Source: Varroa destructor | Taxonomy: Eukaryota; Arthropoda; Arachnida; Mesostigmata; Varroidae | Reading direction: 5' to 3' | Assembly (NCBI RefSeq): GCF_002443255.2 | Contig: NW_019211456.1 | Span: 34,349,795 to 34,413,794, forward strand | DNA: 64,000 bases | In this document: one piece after another, positions 38,040 to 51,248 of the stretch | Layout of the letters: each line of letters begins with the position of its first letter | Numbering within the stretch: position 1 is the stretch's first letter | Program-made: the position numbers and the translations under genes | The notes under the pieces: generated by a model | Told to the model about the DNA's origin: nothing | Databases searched by the model: none | The model's input: only the letters and a program-made list of their open reading frames with translations

Positions 38040-39660
38040 TCAAAGCACGAGTATTTCAAACTGTGAGAAGCATGCGCAAGGAGGTTTTTAATCGTATTTA
38101 TAATATAAAATTATGTCTCGAGGTGACAGTTAGCACCGGGGATGCGATCATCATAATCGCTATGCATAGAGAAAGGTCGATGCAATTTTCCTTTTCGGCA
38201 CACCGTACGTGTATTAATGACTCGTCATTACATTATTTGCAGATAAATTGTCGTACGAAACGGGATTTACATTGTGGATTCTGAATAGGGGTGGATGTAA
38301 TAAAATGTACAATCGAAAGATGTTTTCGCGAATATTTGTACGAGTACAATATGTCGTACACAATATTTTAAGCTGATGTGTGCTTTTTTGTCATGATAGC
38401 TCTACGACGTTTACTCTGACTGGGTCATTCCGCAATATAGAGAACGTGGGTGAGAGATGGTACCAGCACACAAAATCGTGACCTGCCGATTACACGTTCA
38501 CCCGTATGACAAAAAAACGAAATAGACCTAAACGCGGCCGAAAGTGGCGGTTAAATTTGAAAATGTGTTAGCGCGGGATGCGCTGCTACCATAGATTAAG
38601 AACCTAGTACCTACGTAAGCAAACACTAACACAAATGCGGATGTATTTGGCGAAAACATCAACACACATAAGGCACGCATTTCCACGGATGGATTGTGAA
38701 TTTGTAGCCGCTGGGCGTTCCTTTTCGGACTCTGGGCTTTTTATCTACATACACAAATGCAGCAAGCTCATTTCAACTGGACGTTTTTATGTTTTGATTT
38801 CGAAACTACCCGCGTAAAAAAGATCAACTGCGAGATTTCGTTGTCTGTTAATCTTAAGAAATGACATGTGGGAATCCATGTTATGTTGTATGAAGATAAG
38901 TCTTTTAAACATACTGGCCATGCTGGAAGACAATTGTTCTAACTGGGTAAAATCGGTGCAATGTGTTAACTAAGCGGACGAGTTTTTACAGAGCTATTAA
39001 AAACGCACACACGGTTCAGTTGGACAGACAACGGGTTGTGGGAGGCGAGCGTCATGCCAAGTAATGCGTTCAAGCAATAGAAACCATTGGCTGTACCTAA
39101 CTTTTCATACTATACTTCTGTAGCTCCACCTACAGGCATCTTAAATTTAATAATGAACTAACTGTATAAATAAATTGTTCGCGTACGTTTAACGTAAGTT
39201 ATGTTAAGCATATTTTGGATGGTTAGCCAGGATTTCATAGTAGCTTAGAAAATTTGTTTTACGAGTATGCGTCATGAATAGAATGATTTGAGGCTTTGTC
39301 GATCCACAGAGCTATTACTAAACACAGGCACAAACGCAACAATAGAGATGGTAACACACTTTATCTAGAAAACAAAAGTGCTTGGTTTACTGACTGATTT
39401 TTATTCAATAATAACAATATATAAATAAAAGAAAACGACCCAACATATGTGCGGTGAATATTTGAAGCCGTAGCCCATACGGACATCTGCCACACGTCCA
39501 TTCTGCGAGCGTATTGAATTTGTGCTATATTAGAACAGTTACTCTTGTTGTAGCATGTTCGTCAGCTAAACATTAGTGAAACGTCTTTCCAGGACTGCAA
39601 CGATGCTACAGCAGCCACGTTCTCCTGAGTACTCACCGAAAACGGATCGCTAAATGTTTG

Positions 39661-39662
<2 letters not shown>

Positions 39663-39727
<65 letters not shown>
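39663..39727. repeat. (AT)n microsatellite, 65 nt
   Basis: Uninterrupted AT dinucleotides. Open frames through it reading I-Y repeats are artefacts. Confidence 0.99.
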
Positions 39728-39729
<2 letters not shown>

Positions 39730-40450
39730 TTAAACCAGGCCAGGCCAAGCCAAAACAATATGGTGGCTTATATCGACAGATGGCGTGATCTCCCCATTGA
39801 GACCGAAAGATTGGCTGAGTCATACCAGTCCACGTCGTCACGCAAGATTTGTCACCAGCGTTCAGTCAGTAGAAAATTCGCAACCAATATGCTACAGTAT
39901 CGACAGATTTTTCCACGACGGTATATTCAAGTCGCAGTTTTCTCACGTTTTACCACTCACCCGTTCTTGTTCGTCCGTGTAACGTTTTTCCGTATAGATT
40001 CAGTTTATAGCGAAATATATCGTGTATTACTACTGTATAATGATGTTATCTCGCTGAGAAGCTTGCGCCGCTCCCCAGCAGCCACCAGAGTGCTTCTCTG
40101 TTCAGCTGAGTCGCCATTCACGGCAAGGCAGTCCTATGTTGTTTACTCTATATGAAGCAGCTAAAAAAAAAAAAAAACGCAGAAATTTTTAGCCAACATT
40201 ATTTAACAGGCGTATCATCGCTATATATAGAAGTTTTATGCACGGAACAACTAACAGACATTTCAGTTTTTCGTCTTTCGATTTCGTGCAACCGCGGACG
40301 CGAAGTGTGTGGCCGACTTTCAGTTTTGTGTCAAAGAGAGGACTTCACAGACGCCAATGCAGGTAGAAGATGGCGATGGAGTTAGGGTTGGTTACCGCGG
40401 CGAATGTAGATCTTTTAGTGTCCTATGCAACTCTAGGTTTAGGGAATCGA

Positions 40451-40493
40451 GGGTCTTGATTAGGGAAGGAAGGGTCTTGATTTAGGGAAGGAA
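40451..40493. repeat. Tandem duplication of a 21/22-bp unit
   Basis: GGGTCTTGATTAGGGAAGGAA (40,451-40,471) is repeated at 40,472-40,493 with one inserted T. Confidence 0.9.
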
Positions 40494-42839
40494 GAAACTG
40501 GAAACTGGCAGATGAATTTAAGAACCATTGTAAGGTATACAGTACCCACTAGAGACTTCCTGTTGGCCCGGTTGCCGGCTAAGCAAACACAAGCATTGTT
40601 CCTGCTTTAAGTCAAAGTACAGCTTGAGTTTTCTAGAAGCCATCCTGCCCGATGATTCTAAGACGTTTCGTTGTCATAGAATTGAAATGTTGCTCGTGGC
40701 TGTTAGAAGCCGTATGGGATGTTTGTGTGTCTGCCTGTGCTTTTATTGAAAATACTGCTCGCTAAAATGTAGGTACACGAGTCTTTTAAAAGCTGTGTAG
40801 CGAATGCTCTAAAAGTATACGGTACTTAGAGTAGCAAGATTAGATGCTTGATCTCGTCCGGATGATTATAAATCGATTCTGTAGACTATGAATAGAAACA
40901 TCGCCTAAAAATCTATTAACATGCTATATTATGGCGTAGAAGCGCATGCACCTGTTCAGTGTTCATTATTTCTCTGCATTTTTAGATGACAGTTTACGAA
41001 ATTACAGTAAAAGAACAAACATTTTTTACTTCGTGTATAATAAGAAAGCCGTCCGCGATTCGGGTAACAGTTGGCGCTATTCTCAATCATTGTCGTGTTT
41101 CAGCAATGCTGTAAACAATAGCATGAGATTATGGCTTTTCCCGTCTTAGTAAGTTGAAAGCTTTCGCAGTAATGAGTGACGGGTTATTTGCTTGAAGTTA
41201 GATTAGATAATTTTCCAGTCGCACCATCACAAAACGTAATTCCGTTACTTTACATTCTCATTCATACACGATCCACCGACAATCAAAAGCGTAGCGAACT
41301 TTAATACCCGGAAGCGGCAATAAGGCCGTTAACTTACCTATGTCTATTAAATAGGCAAAATTGGTCTATCAATCTTTGGAAGTTAACTAGCCGAGCGTAA
41401 ATAAACATAGAACCCACCGAAAGCATCTTGTCGAGTGGAGTTAGTGGATGTTTTTGGGGGTATTTTTGTTTTTCGAGATACTTCATCAATGCCGCACGTC
41501 GTGGCAGCACCTGGATGGATTATTTGACGTCTAAGTGGCTAAAATCGTTAGAAAAACGTAGTTTCTAACAATAGTCTAACAATAATTAGAAAAAAGCGAG
41601 CGAGCCAGCGAACAAAGTTGACTTCTCGACCATTTCTCACATAATTGTCACACACTACAAAACTGACCACTACAAAATCAGTGCCCGTTCCATGTAGATC
41701 ATTTAAATGGGGATAACTATATGAACAATACCACAATAACGTTTGGTTAGGGTTTGTCTAACAATGTTCCCTGATGAAATATTCAGCTTTCGTCGGAGCA
41801 GGAAGGTCGCAAGTATACGGGAAACGACAGTCGTCAGAATCCCGATAGCTACTTATCCATTTATTTAGTAACGAGGGGCGGCTGAAGACAGCTTTTTGCT
41901 AATTTGTTGGTAGTTATCGCACGACCTTGAGTTATTACGTTCTCAACCGAGTCATAAAGTTTCATCACTTAACTTTCCTGATCAACAAAACGCCGGCACA
42001 GGCAGGTCGAGCAGATTCACTAAATAGATGATTTAAGAGGCGTATTTGTTGTACTCTTGTCAACCGGTCCATTATATTTGAACTATGAGGCTGTTCATTG
42101 CGGCGGGAGATTTATCCGCACTTTGCTATTGGTGCATTCGACTACTGAATTTTTCGCGAGGATGCGACCCCATTACACAAGGGTGATTATGGAAACCTCA
42201 GATACAATGCCGGTATTTTACACAGCCAAAGGCGTAAACGTCAGACTTCGATAGTGCCTCAACTCCAATAATAAGCGTAAATCAATATTTGTGCATCCGT
42301 GTTAAAATTATGAATCTTAGACATTTGTAATGCTCGATATTGTAAGGCTCGATTGATAAGAGACACTAGCGGAACGTTATCGTTATTCAGCTTCGACCTA
42401 CCTTCATTTGCATCGCAAGAATGAGGCTTTTGAATTATCTCGGCCCTAGAAAAGTAGCTTAGTTAGTTGATCTGTTGTGTTTAGCTTATATTATAGCGCA
42501 GTTTTTATACTACAAACTGATATTTATGAATGAAAGCATATTAAGTGTTATTCAAGTCGGTCATTTTAACACCATAATAAGCGATTTGTTCCGTGAATTG
42601 TAACATACCCCCCTATCTGTTTGTAATTTATATTGAAACGCAATTTCGTAATACACCTTAATTGCAACCTGCTTAACGAGGCCTTCCCGGCTGCTTGGCT
42701 ATCGGCAACCACCTGTGATCCACGGTTTGAAATGCAGCTGGCGACCGCCTCACTTCAAAAGTGTTCGAAAAATGTTCTATTCCATTTGTACAGTAGTTAC
42801 TTAAGCGCCAGCTAGCGGCCTCCCCAAAAACCTAGCACA

Positions 42840-43680
42840 TGTCCAGATCGCGCGCTTTTACCGTTTTGGCCACGGGTGGCGCCACTGCCAAAAACTTCAG
42901 TATCGATAAGAATTGTCCAGGCGCAGTCGCCTCCGTGGACTGAGCCTCATTCCGGCTCTTGGCCTTTCCTCATCTTTATCTTTTTCTGAGTCGTGTCGCG
43001 CAAGCCGCCAACCGGATAAAGTGAGAAACTGGCCGTTGTTGCCGCCGTCGTTGATGCGGTCCATTGCTACCGAAATCCGCTGCTGGACGGCTTATAGGGC
43101 TCTTTTTCGCCTCGGGTCTCCCGGCAGCAATTTTATTCTTTACTGATAGTGTTGGTGCGGCTTTTTTGTTCGCTGTTCGGCTTGTCGTCACCGACATTAT
43201 CAACAACGGGTAGCATTTCTAGACCAAGTAACGTGAAGTTCGTGCGTGTGTGCGTGAGTGTAGTAGAAGCGGTGAGCAGATCCTCGTGAATCTCGCCAGT
43301 TGTGTACGATCTTCGGCCTTCCAGATGCTGCTATTCCTTTCTATTTTTGAAGGATGTACCAGTTATAGTTGAGTACTAATCTCTGCCTAGCGTTGAAATC
43401 AGGAACCCTTCGAGTAAACTGATATATAACCTCTTGCACTGTCTAATAATCTCTTGGTCGAGAGGAAGCAAAGGTGCTGAACGACTATAAACAATAGCAA
43501 AGTAAGGATTACAGGTGGGAAAATTTATTGCCGAGCTTGCCTGCTGCGCTTCTTTCGGAAACAGGGTTCCGTGCAAGGTGGATTTGTTTGTGGTAATACG
43601 CGTGAGTTTGATATGACGAAGGAAGGAATTGAAGACAAGGATGCACTAGTATTCTAGTTAAACGTATTCATCGGTGGGAG
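42840..43680 (+). promoter_or_regulatory. Possible promoter and non-coding first exon
   Basis: From about 42,840 to 43,340 the DNA is GC- and CpG-richer than its flanks, with GCCGTTGTTGCCGCCGTC-type sequence. A strong donor (GGGAG|GTGAGT) follows at 43,681. The pattern fits a transcription start with a 5' untranslated exon on the + strand. No TATA box or initiator was identified with confidence. It could supply an alternative promoter for the exons at 44.5, 47.4 and 49.3 kb. Confidence 0.3.
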
Positions 43681-44481
43681 GTGAGTCATTCCGTCGCTAA
43701 TAGTCGGTGGCAATTAAGATTGCCGGTTGCCAAACTATTAGCAGCTTATTGTTTTCATGTGATTACCCTTATTTTATTTATATGTGAGCATGTATGTGTC
43801 GAACTACTCTGATCTGAGCTTATTTCGGTATAAGCAACACATTCTACAACATCGAATGTAACACTATTTACTTAACCTTATTGTTGCTACACGTGTTTAT
43901 CACGGATTAGGAAATTCTTCATCTTCGTTTTTATAGATTACGTGCATGCCTAGCTTTAAATATAAAGCGGATCTAATAGCACTATAGTTAAACTTAATTC
44001 GGTAAAAAATATTTAAATAAATTTTTTTTTTTAGTTTATGCCAAAATTACTTAATCATAATGCGGCTGACGAAAAACCTATTAAATAGAAAGAACGAAAT
44101 GAATAAAGAAATATATGTAAGCTCGGTACAAACATCGGGGAGCTCATAATAGGCGCTTCATATACTTATCAATGGACATATTTCGGGTCTTTTACAATTT
44201 AGATATTGTCCGTCATAAGCAATTAAGCAAATACTAGCAGGGGTAGCACCGCTAACTAGTCTCAATCCTTGCAACTCATATTTAGCACGACGTCCTGAAC
44301 GGCACATGAATATACAGCATTGACGGATCAGACACAAATCATCTTCTTTTCCACATCGACCATGTTCCGTTTAAGTCGTCATTTTTGCTGTCTGTCTAAG
44401 CAGAAGATGCATGCTTCTCGACCCGCCGTATCGAATCACATTGGCAAATCGACTGAAGATCTCAATCTTCCACACCGCCAG
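43681..44481. other. Non-coding, intron-like
   Basis: AT-rich stretch following the GTGAGT donor, with no open frame that has splice support. Confidence 0.4.
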
Positions 44482-44756
44482 TATCATCTTCATATCGATT
44501 GCCAACGAAAGACACTGACAAGCTGCTCGCCATAAGAATGGGCTTGTTCAAAGTCGAGCTGATCGGCAAGCAGAATTTAGACCGGGAGGCAGCAGCAGCA
44601 CGGGCTTTTATTGGTCCAGGCAATGCTTCTTTTCTTATCACAGAAGTAGCAAAAATCGAATCATTTAAGATAGTGTCTTTGTCAATACAAAATAAAAATG
44701 TCATGTCTAAATCAATCAGAAGAGCAGAACCGAGTAACAGGAGAGCGATAACAGAG
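44482..44756 (+). CDS. Candidate exon, strand ambiguous
   Basis: On the + strand a CACCGCCAG acceptor and a good AG|GTGAGC donor (44,757) enclose 275 nt that are open in one frame (phase 1 in, 0 out). An ATG in favourable context (AGAATGG) lies at about 44,537. The peptide is mixed basic/acidic with GKQNLDREAAAARAF. The opposite strand is also open with an ATG and a hydrophobic start (44,764-44,462, 100 codons), which could be read as a signal peptide. Only one reading can be main. The splice signals favour the + strand. No family is recognised. Confidence 0.25.
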
Positions 44757-47419
44757 GTGAGCATTAACAGCGGCTGTTTTCATTTCGTGCCTTTGTCTCG
44801 GAGGCTTTAGTTGCTGTACAAGTGCAGAACGACCGTTAAATTGGTTACCCTAAAGTTAAGCCGTTGATCAAACGATAGGTTCACTATCCAGAAAATAGCA
44901 TTTAAAAGACTTTCGTTATCGATTGTTGTGCACCTTTGTTAATTTCATTGTTTTCTGTTCCGTATTGCCCCGTATCAGTCATTTATTATTCGTTACGCCT
45001 CCCGCGTTCCAACAGAACGCTCTAACCTTCAAAGGGATTGTAGTCACTGCGGTTCACGTTCCGATCATCATCATCGAAAACGCTAGCAGTGACTTACATT
45101 CGAATGGTAACTTTGTAATGGCAAACTTTAAGTTATCAGCCATCGTCAGTGGTCATGAGCACTGCTTGTGCTCTTAATGAATTTGTCCAGTAACTGAAGC
45201 AACGATTTTTACAGTAACGGTCCGTTTTTCTCGCTCGACTGACCGCGCCCAAAAGGGAGCAAGCTTTTTCGTGTCCTGCTCGAATAATAGCCATCAACTG
45301 TGTATAGCTTCATTTGCTAGTCCAGAGTGATACCCTTCTTCCCATAAGCAGTCGACGTTTATCTGTGGTGACAATTACCTTCAACGATATCTTTTCGCAC
45401 TCAGGTGGAAAAGCTTTAGGATCAGTATACAGAAACAACACCCAATACGAGTGATGTCATAGCTTATACCTACAGCCATACAAAAATGGACTCGAAGTAT
45501 ATCCCAGTAATGGTCGATAAGTTAAAATAGCTATCATAGCCGACAGCTTCAAATGAGAAAAAATTGCAACAAGGTTAGCAACAGCGTATAATTGGTTGTA
45601 ACTGCTTTGGTCAGTGCAAGCTCATGCGGGTACAGAGGGGTTGCGGGGACCCATGAAGGTTAGCACGACAAGCTGCCATCTATTCGTTCAAGAACGATGA
45701 CGCTTTTATGCCTTCTTACGATGTCATCATCATATAACTGTTAAATTTACCAAAACAAAGCACTTTTTGCAAGAGCTTACCGTAGAAAATATCTAGCTAT
45801 CTTTGTCGTCTCATTATCGAAACCTTCTTTTAAACCATTAGTATACGAAATATCATTTCATTGTGCTTAAGATTAGTCATGAGTGAGAGTTATCAAAAGA
45901 AGGAAATATATCGGCGACGGAATATTTTTTATTTCCCAATGACAGAAGAACATAAGGTAAAATTCACAACAATTTGCTTACATGAATTTCCTTGAACGTT
46001 CTGCCGGTGTCACAGGACAAAGCAAATGGATACTCATTCCGGACGTCCAGTTGCTGACCACGCAATCACTGCGAAGGGCACAAAAACGTTAAGTCCTCTG
46101 CGGTATCGGCCTGGGTGTCGGTCGTTACAACATGGCTATGAAAAGTATCTGTCTTAGCCTGATACTAATGCCATTCAGATTGCCATAAATAATCGTCCTA
46201 TGATGCTAGCAAAGTATCACTTAATCGTAGCGAAGCGATCATGGCTACTGCCTTTTTCACTCGAAATGTTAGATGTATACATTTTTGATAACTTTTATAT
46301 GTATAAAATTAGAAAACATATATATAGGTTTAAGTTAAATAATTGCAGATCGACTCAAAACGTTGTACGTCAGCGGAACAATGCGTAAGTGCGCGTAATA
46401 CGTACCTAGAAACGCCTGGGCCAATATCTTGCAACTATTATTATTTTTTTTTTATAACTAGCAAATTGTTTGCTACCTCGTTTCGCTACTTACCTAAGTA
46501 CAACGATAGCACCGCTAAGGAACACTGACGTTTCGAATCAGTCTGTACTGTCATTCGTTTGTCTTTATTTTTGCATAATTCGACGCTCGACCTTCGATAA
46601 TTGCGTCCTCAATAAGGGCAGAGCTATAATTTTTGTTATCAGACAGCCTAAATGAGTGAGGCTTATGAATGATAGCGCCTGAATCCCTTGGAACGATCAT
46701 GCTCCTAAGGGGCATTTCCCGTATAAAGCTAAAGAACGTCACGTATAAGCTACGTGTCAAATGTAGGGAACGATTTAACACAATCAGTGTGAGCTATCCA
46801 GCATGAGCCTTTATACCTGGCCCGTTCTGTCGTCGCGGGGACACTGAGCACGTATTGTTAGTACACGCTTGTTTCGATCTGTAGTGGGGTCAAATGGAAG
46901 GGTCATAAAAATGGTATAGTAATTGATATCGATGTGTTACCGGTATCGATAGCATTCTCCGGGTGTATTACCACACTTACGAGGGTATAGCTGATAGATG
47001 ATCTGCATACTAGTGACACATGGCTGCGTTGTTAGTGTCCTACAATCCATAATTGGTAGCGTGAATAGACTTGACGCTTAAAACACACCCTATGATAACA
47101 GGGGTCGTAGATTTCGTACTTGTGCCATGAAGGATTTTTACCAACTTGCCTTACGTATTATCTAATTCGAAAAAAAAAAAAAAACACTGTACAGTATATG
47201 ATCTCCATGTACGTGTTCGAGAAATATACGTATACAGAATGATCTAAATTAGTACGAAATGTTTGCCTATTGGCTAACCCTAGTAGCAATTGCAGACGAC
47301 AAGCCGATGATAAAAACGCACTATATTAAAAGTTTTGCCATCCCAACTTTTTCGAAATTATCGGGCAGAATTATTGACTTTTAATTGTTACGTTTGTATG
47401 ATGACTCATGTTCTTGTAG
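44757..47419. other. Non-coding, intron-like stretch
   Basis: AT-rich. A 36-nt stretch at 46,349-46,384 has an acceptor and a GTAAGT donor but is open in all frames and too short to call. Confidence 0.4.
47169..47184. repeat. Poly-A run
   Basis: About 15 consecutive A. Not linked to a recognised retroelement tail. Confidence 0.85.
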
Positions 47420-47653
47420 AAACAATCCCGAGTCGTCCGCCGGCAAAACCACCACGTTTTCGTAGCAGCCAATCTCTGGCGGCGTCAAACCGAACTAATA
47501 ACCTAAACAGTTGTACGAGCGATCGGCAGGCGAGCGATATCGGCCGACACAAGGAAAGCTTTATCAAATTCGGTTACCCAAGTGGCCAGAATGGTCAAGC
47601 CCAGGGACGACGCACACCTCCCCGTGAAAATCAACGAAACAAGGATGAGGTTG
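47420..47653 (+). CDS. Protein-coding exon, proline-rich SH3-ligand-like segment
   Basis: The acceptor TGTTCTTGTAG opens a frame in phase 1. The best phase-compatible donor is TTG|GTAACA at 47,654 (phase 1), giving 78 codons. The region is GC-richer than its flanks. The peptide starts with SRPPAKPPRFRSSQSLAA, which carries class-type PxxP motifs with basic residues typical of SH3-binding segments. It continues hydrophilic and Q/N/R-rich. Joined to the exon at 20,893-21,701, the split codon becomes GAA. An alternative donor (GAG|GTTGGT at 47,650) would give phase 0 and break the chain. The protein is unidentified. Confidence 0.45.
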
Positions 47654-49316
47654 GTAACATACTTCAAAACTGGACATTTTATGACACTTTACGTTCTGAT
47701 TTCATAAGTCGAAATCCGCTGGCACATAAGCATATAGTTTTTTTTTTCGTTTAAATAAGCTAATTTAAATGGTCTACTCTACAGCTGTTACTGATTTCGT
47801 TGGTTAAACATTTTCTACAGATAATACAAATTTGGGTACAACAAAGGATCAGTTAATATTTATCTAATCCTGTATACATAAGGCTTTATTGCTTCGCCTT
47901 GATGGTTACACTCATAACTAACTTGCTACAATTAATCACTATGATCCAGTCGTCTGTTGTTGCTAAACTAAAAAATTGATTGACACTCCCTGTGATACTG
48001 CGAACCGAAAACAAACCTAGACAATAAAAAACATTTCTATGCTTCTTTTTCTCTACAAGTGAGGATGCAACATTTTATACTTCTTCAATTGCCTCCCTGT
48101 ATCATGTTTTCGTTTGTTACGCGGTCCGATTAGTTTCATAATGTTGTGAACCCAACAAAAGTACAAAAAGACCGTGAACTTTTATTATTCCATTGTTATA
48201 TATTCGTATCTTAGCTTTTTTTTTTTTACTCTGTTTGCCTCTATAGTTCTTATTAGACTTTCTTACTTATTTTTCAACGTTCACGGTCAAACTGCTAGAA
48301 AAAAAAAACCTACGTGAGTAGCGTTTTCCCCGTGACGAAGCACCCCTCATTAGAAGTGTTCATTGTAAGCAACAAAATCACTAAAAGTAGCAGAACTTAA
48401 ATTATTATACATGAAAAGCTCAACTCTTCGCAAAATGGGTTGGCTTTTTAGCGCTCGCCTATGTCGCCATGCCGTGTTCCTGCTCTGTATGGACAGCGGC
48501 GTATGCTACGTAGGACAAGGCCCTGCAGCCTGTAGACCAGCTTCTCGGATAAAAGGCGCCATCAACGCTCATTACTAGGGACGAAAATTGTCGTTTACAT
48601 TACTATGATCACTGCGTAGCACCAGCGTATATACATCAATTAGTCTGTTTCAAAGAAGAGATAACAGAGATGCTTCATTAAGAACGTCTGTTCATACTGA
48701 ATTCCAATTCCAGTACTTGACTGTACACGTATCCATAACCAAATTGCAGGAGATCTGCAATTTAGTTTCCTTTACATGTTCGCTGGTTTACATATTTTAT
48801 CTCATTTTACATTGGTTTCCCTGGTTACCATTGCGTTGTTTTGTTGCTATACACTGACGCTGTGTTGCTCGTAATCTTGGTCAGCCATTGTACTCTGGCA
48901 GTCAATGGTCAACAGCTAACCATTCAAAGCAAGTAATCTCTCTCATTATAGTTTGAGTACGAAAAAGCATCGCACACTAATAGGAAGTTGGGCCACAACC
49001 AATAGGAGGGTAATAATCTTGTTACTATACACCGTCGTTAGCACGAACATGTGTTATAAATTGTTATCTTATCATTGAAACGTTTTATAAACAATATGAT
49101 AACACTTAAACTAAAATCAAAATTAAATCTGTAGGGTAATCTCCCCTGTGCGACAGTGTTTCCAGTTCGATTGACTTGATTCAAGTAACAGATGAATGAT
49201 CCACTGTTTTGCTCTGCGTTATTCGATTTTTGCGCTATGTTCTACGACAACATGGAACGGCGTCAAGCAGTCACCTGTATCAAAACATCCTGTAAAGCTG
49301 TCCCCGTTGGCATTAG
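47654..49316. other. Intron-like stretch
   Basis: AT-rich, with poly-T and poly-A runs (about 48,220 and 48,300) and no supported exon. Confidence 0.5.
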
Positions 49317-49529
49317 CGTCTTCTATGGAAGGCGTTGAAATCCGTACTCTGGCCTACTTCGGTAGAACAGTGGCTCCACCTACACTGTACGATCATCAAA
49401 AACGAGTCTCAGGATTAACTCATCGCGGAATGGCAGATGGGCGCCTTCCCACGAGCAGAGCTCGTGCCAACTCTGAGCTCCCGCATGTTACTAGTGGCTC
49501 ACTCAGGAGGAAAAAGAAGCCGCGTCCCG
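49317..49529 (+). CDS. Protein-coding exon, basic hydrophilic segment
   Basis: It ends at a strong GTGAGT donor (49,530, phase 1). The upstream acceptor is either GGCATTAG (exon from 49,317) or TATGGAAG (exon from 49,332); both give phase 1. The 66-71 codons read with coding-like composition. They include EGVEIRTLAYFGRTVAPP, and near the end GSLRRKKKPRPG, a strong basic cluster. It is GC-richer than the flanking introns. It fits in frame after the exon at 47,420-47,653 and before the candidate at 55,279. Function unknown. Confidence 0.45.
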
Positions 49530-50447
49530 GTGAGTGATGTTCAATTTCGAAGCACGTAACATGTACAAGATAGCCTATTCTTCTGTTATCTTCGCTACTT
49601 CATGAGCGAGCCGTCAATGATTGTACTGCTTGCAGAACGCAAAAATTTTTTGTAAATACGCTGAATAAGGGAACGTCCGGTTCATTAGATGACATTAAGA
49701 TGCGTATAGGCGAAACTAAGCATGCCGTTCTTAGAAGGGTTGGCATTACCGACTTGCCATAACGTTGGGCAAGAGTCAAGCAAACAAATGAATGACACAT
49801 TATTCAATACAGCCTTTACAGAAAAGTTTAGAAATAGGCAAATAGCTTGAAGAGGCCTCTTGAGTCAGCCGATATTACGTATGCTCCGGTCAGAGCAACG
49901 TTACGGAGGCGTTTGCTGCGGAATTTCTATAATAAGGCTAAAACAGAAAACCGACAAAACCCTTTTTAATCTGCTCCGCGGGTTTTCGTTGAATCCTTGA
50001 TTACATATAAAAGCTTCGTAGATCATGTAGCGAGTTTGATTGAGTTATATCTATTGTAACTCAATAAAATCATAGCTAGGCATGTGGAGAATAAAAAAAA
50101 AAAAGAAACATAAAGAAGAAGTTTTTTATGCATTGGTTGCTTCTAAAAAAACCATGAACAACAATAACTTCTAAGAAATCACATTTAAATCCACTATAAA
50201 AACATTAATCGCGGTGCGTGCTTGAAACTTTTTAGGGTACGAATAAATCGAAATTTGATGTATTTGAAGACGTTTAACATTTTCCACGAAGAAGTAAGGC
50301 TTAGTCTACGTTTACTGGGTAAAAAAATATTGAATAGCTAGTAGAATTTCTAGAAATTCAACAGACGCATGTGACATCTCTGACTTACTGTCGTGTGATT
50401 TTCCATGAAATAGAGGAGCGAAATTATTTTTAAAAAATTGGCCCATT
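49530..50447. other. Intron-like stretch
   Basis: AT-rich with short A-runs. No open frame with splice support. Confidence 0.5.
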
Positions 50448-50453
50448 TTATTT
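50448..50453 (-). terminator. Polyadenylation signal AATAAA for the minus-strand gene
   Basis: The + strand TTTATT here is AATAAA on the - strand. It lies about 230 nt past the stop codon of the - strand membrane-protein exon at 50,680, a normal 3' UTR distance. The hexamer is common in AT-rich DNA, so support comes from its position. Confidence 0.4.
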
Positions 50454-50679
50454 AGAATCGATCAATCTTTCAAGCTTTCACTGATTCCAAACTACATAGA
50501 GTTTCTGTGTCTGGTACATATAAAAATAGTGGGCTATGTATCATATCAATCCACGAGCTTTGGAACCTTTTTACTACTACTTTAACCCTACTGATCGAGC
50601 TTCTTTCTGTCTATCCATTTGACGAGCATCAGACCGTATCAGTTTGAAGAGTTAACCATGCCAAGTCATACGTGTCGTG

Positions 50680-50923
50680 TCATAAGGAACTGAATGGGGA
50701 TTTCTCAAAACGTAACCCGTTTTGTCGAAGTTGTCGGTAAACACCGAGTGAGCCGATGTAACGAGTGAACAGCATGAAGGTGACCTCTGCCACTAGAGGG
50801 ACAAAATAACCCAGTGCGTCCGATACGCTAAAGACTGTGAATGGTATCGCTACTTCCAGTTTGCAGAAAGGCTGAATATACCTTATAGTCCTCGTGCAAA
50901 TATCCAGAAATGCTGCGATCAGA
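50680..50923 (-). CDS. Terminal exon of a candidate multi-pass membrane protein
   Basis: The frame is open from about 50,997 down to a stop at 50,680. The exon start at 50,923 is chosen because phase 2 there joins the upstream exon in frame; its acceptor has a poor pyrimidine tract. The 81 residues include AAFLDICTRTIRYIQPF, then hydrophobic stretches around FTVFSVSDALGYFVPLVAEV and FMLFT, consistent with one or two membrane helices. They end with a basic tail. A diverged inverted copy at 51,249-51,430 (+) keeps this reading frame with many third-position differences, which supports coding of this strand and frame. Chemoreceptor-like 7TM proteins are one possibility, but I cannot assign a family. 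Confidence 0.5.
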
Positions 50924-51248
50924 CTCTGTTTGATGAGTTGTCGACGCATTTCTATTACAGAAAATGTAGCCAAATAAGAAGCCATACACGTCTTCAAAAT
51001 GTTTATGATTATCTACCTCTTCGAAGTGCGTAAACGTCACAAGCAATTAGGCGACATGGACCGTTAACTTGTTAGCAAAAAAATCTCTGTTCGCATCTGA
51101 ACGCATCCTTACATACTGTGGCTGAAGAAGCCGATTTCTACAAAAATAAACTGGGTAAAACATCTCATTCACTTGCCCCTATGTTGATATTTTAGACTTT
51201 CGATAAAACGGATTTCTTCTTGAACAAGATGGATAAGACCAACTAAAG

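Larger units (their letters stand above)
29155..42839. other. Long non-coding stretch with simple repeats
   Basis: About 13.7 kb without a convincing gene. Open frames of 100-150 codons (32,535-32,981 on +, 36,866-37,288 on -, 39,658-40,155 on +) lack consistent splice signals, or run through microsatellites. A 3'-terminal-exon reading of the - strand at 32,653-32,889 is noted in the findings. The rest reads as intron or intergenic DNA. Confidence 0.45.

Noticed and set aside
39658..40155. 165-codon plus-strand open frame
   Set aside because: Its first third is the AT microsatellite translated as I-Y repeats. The remainder has no splice support or recognisable motif.
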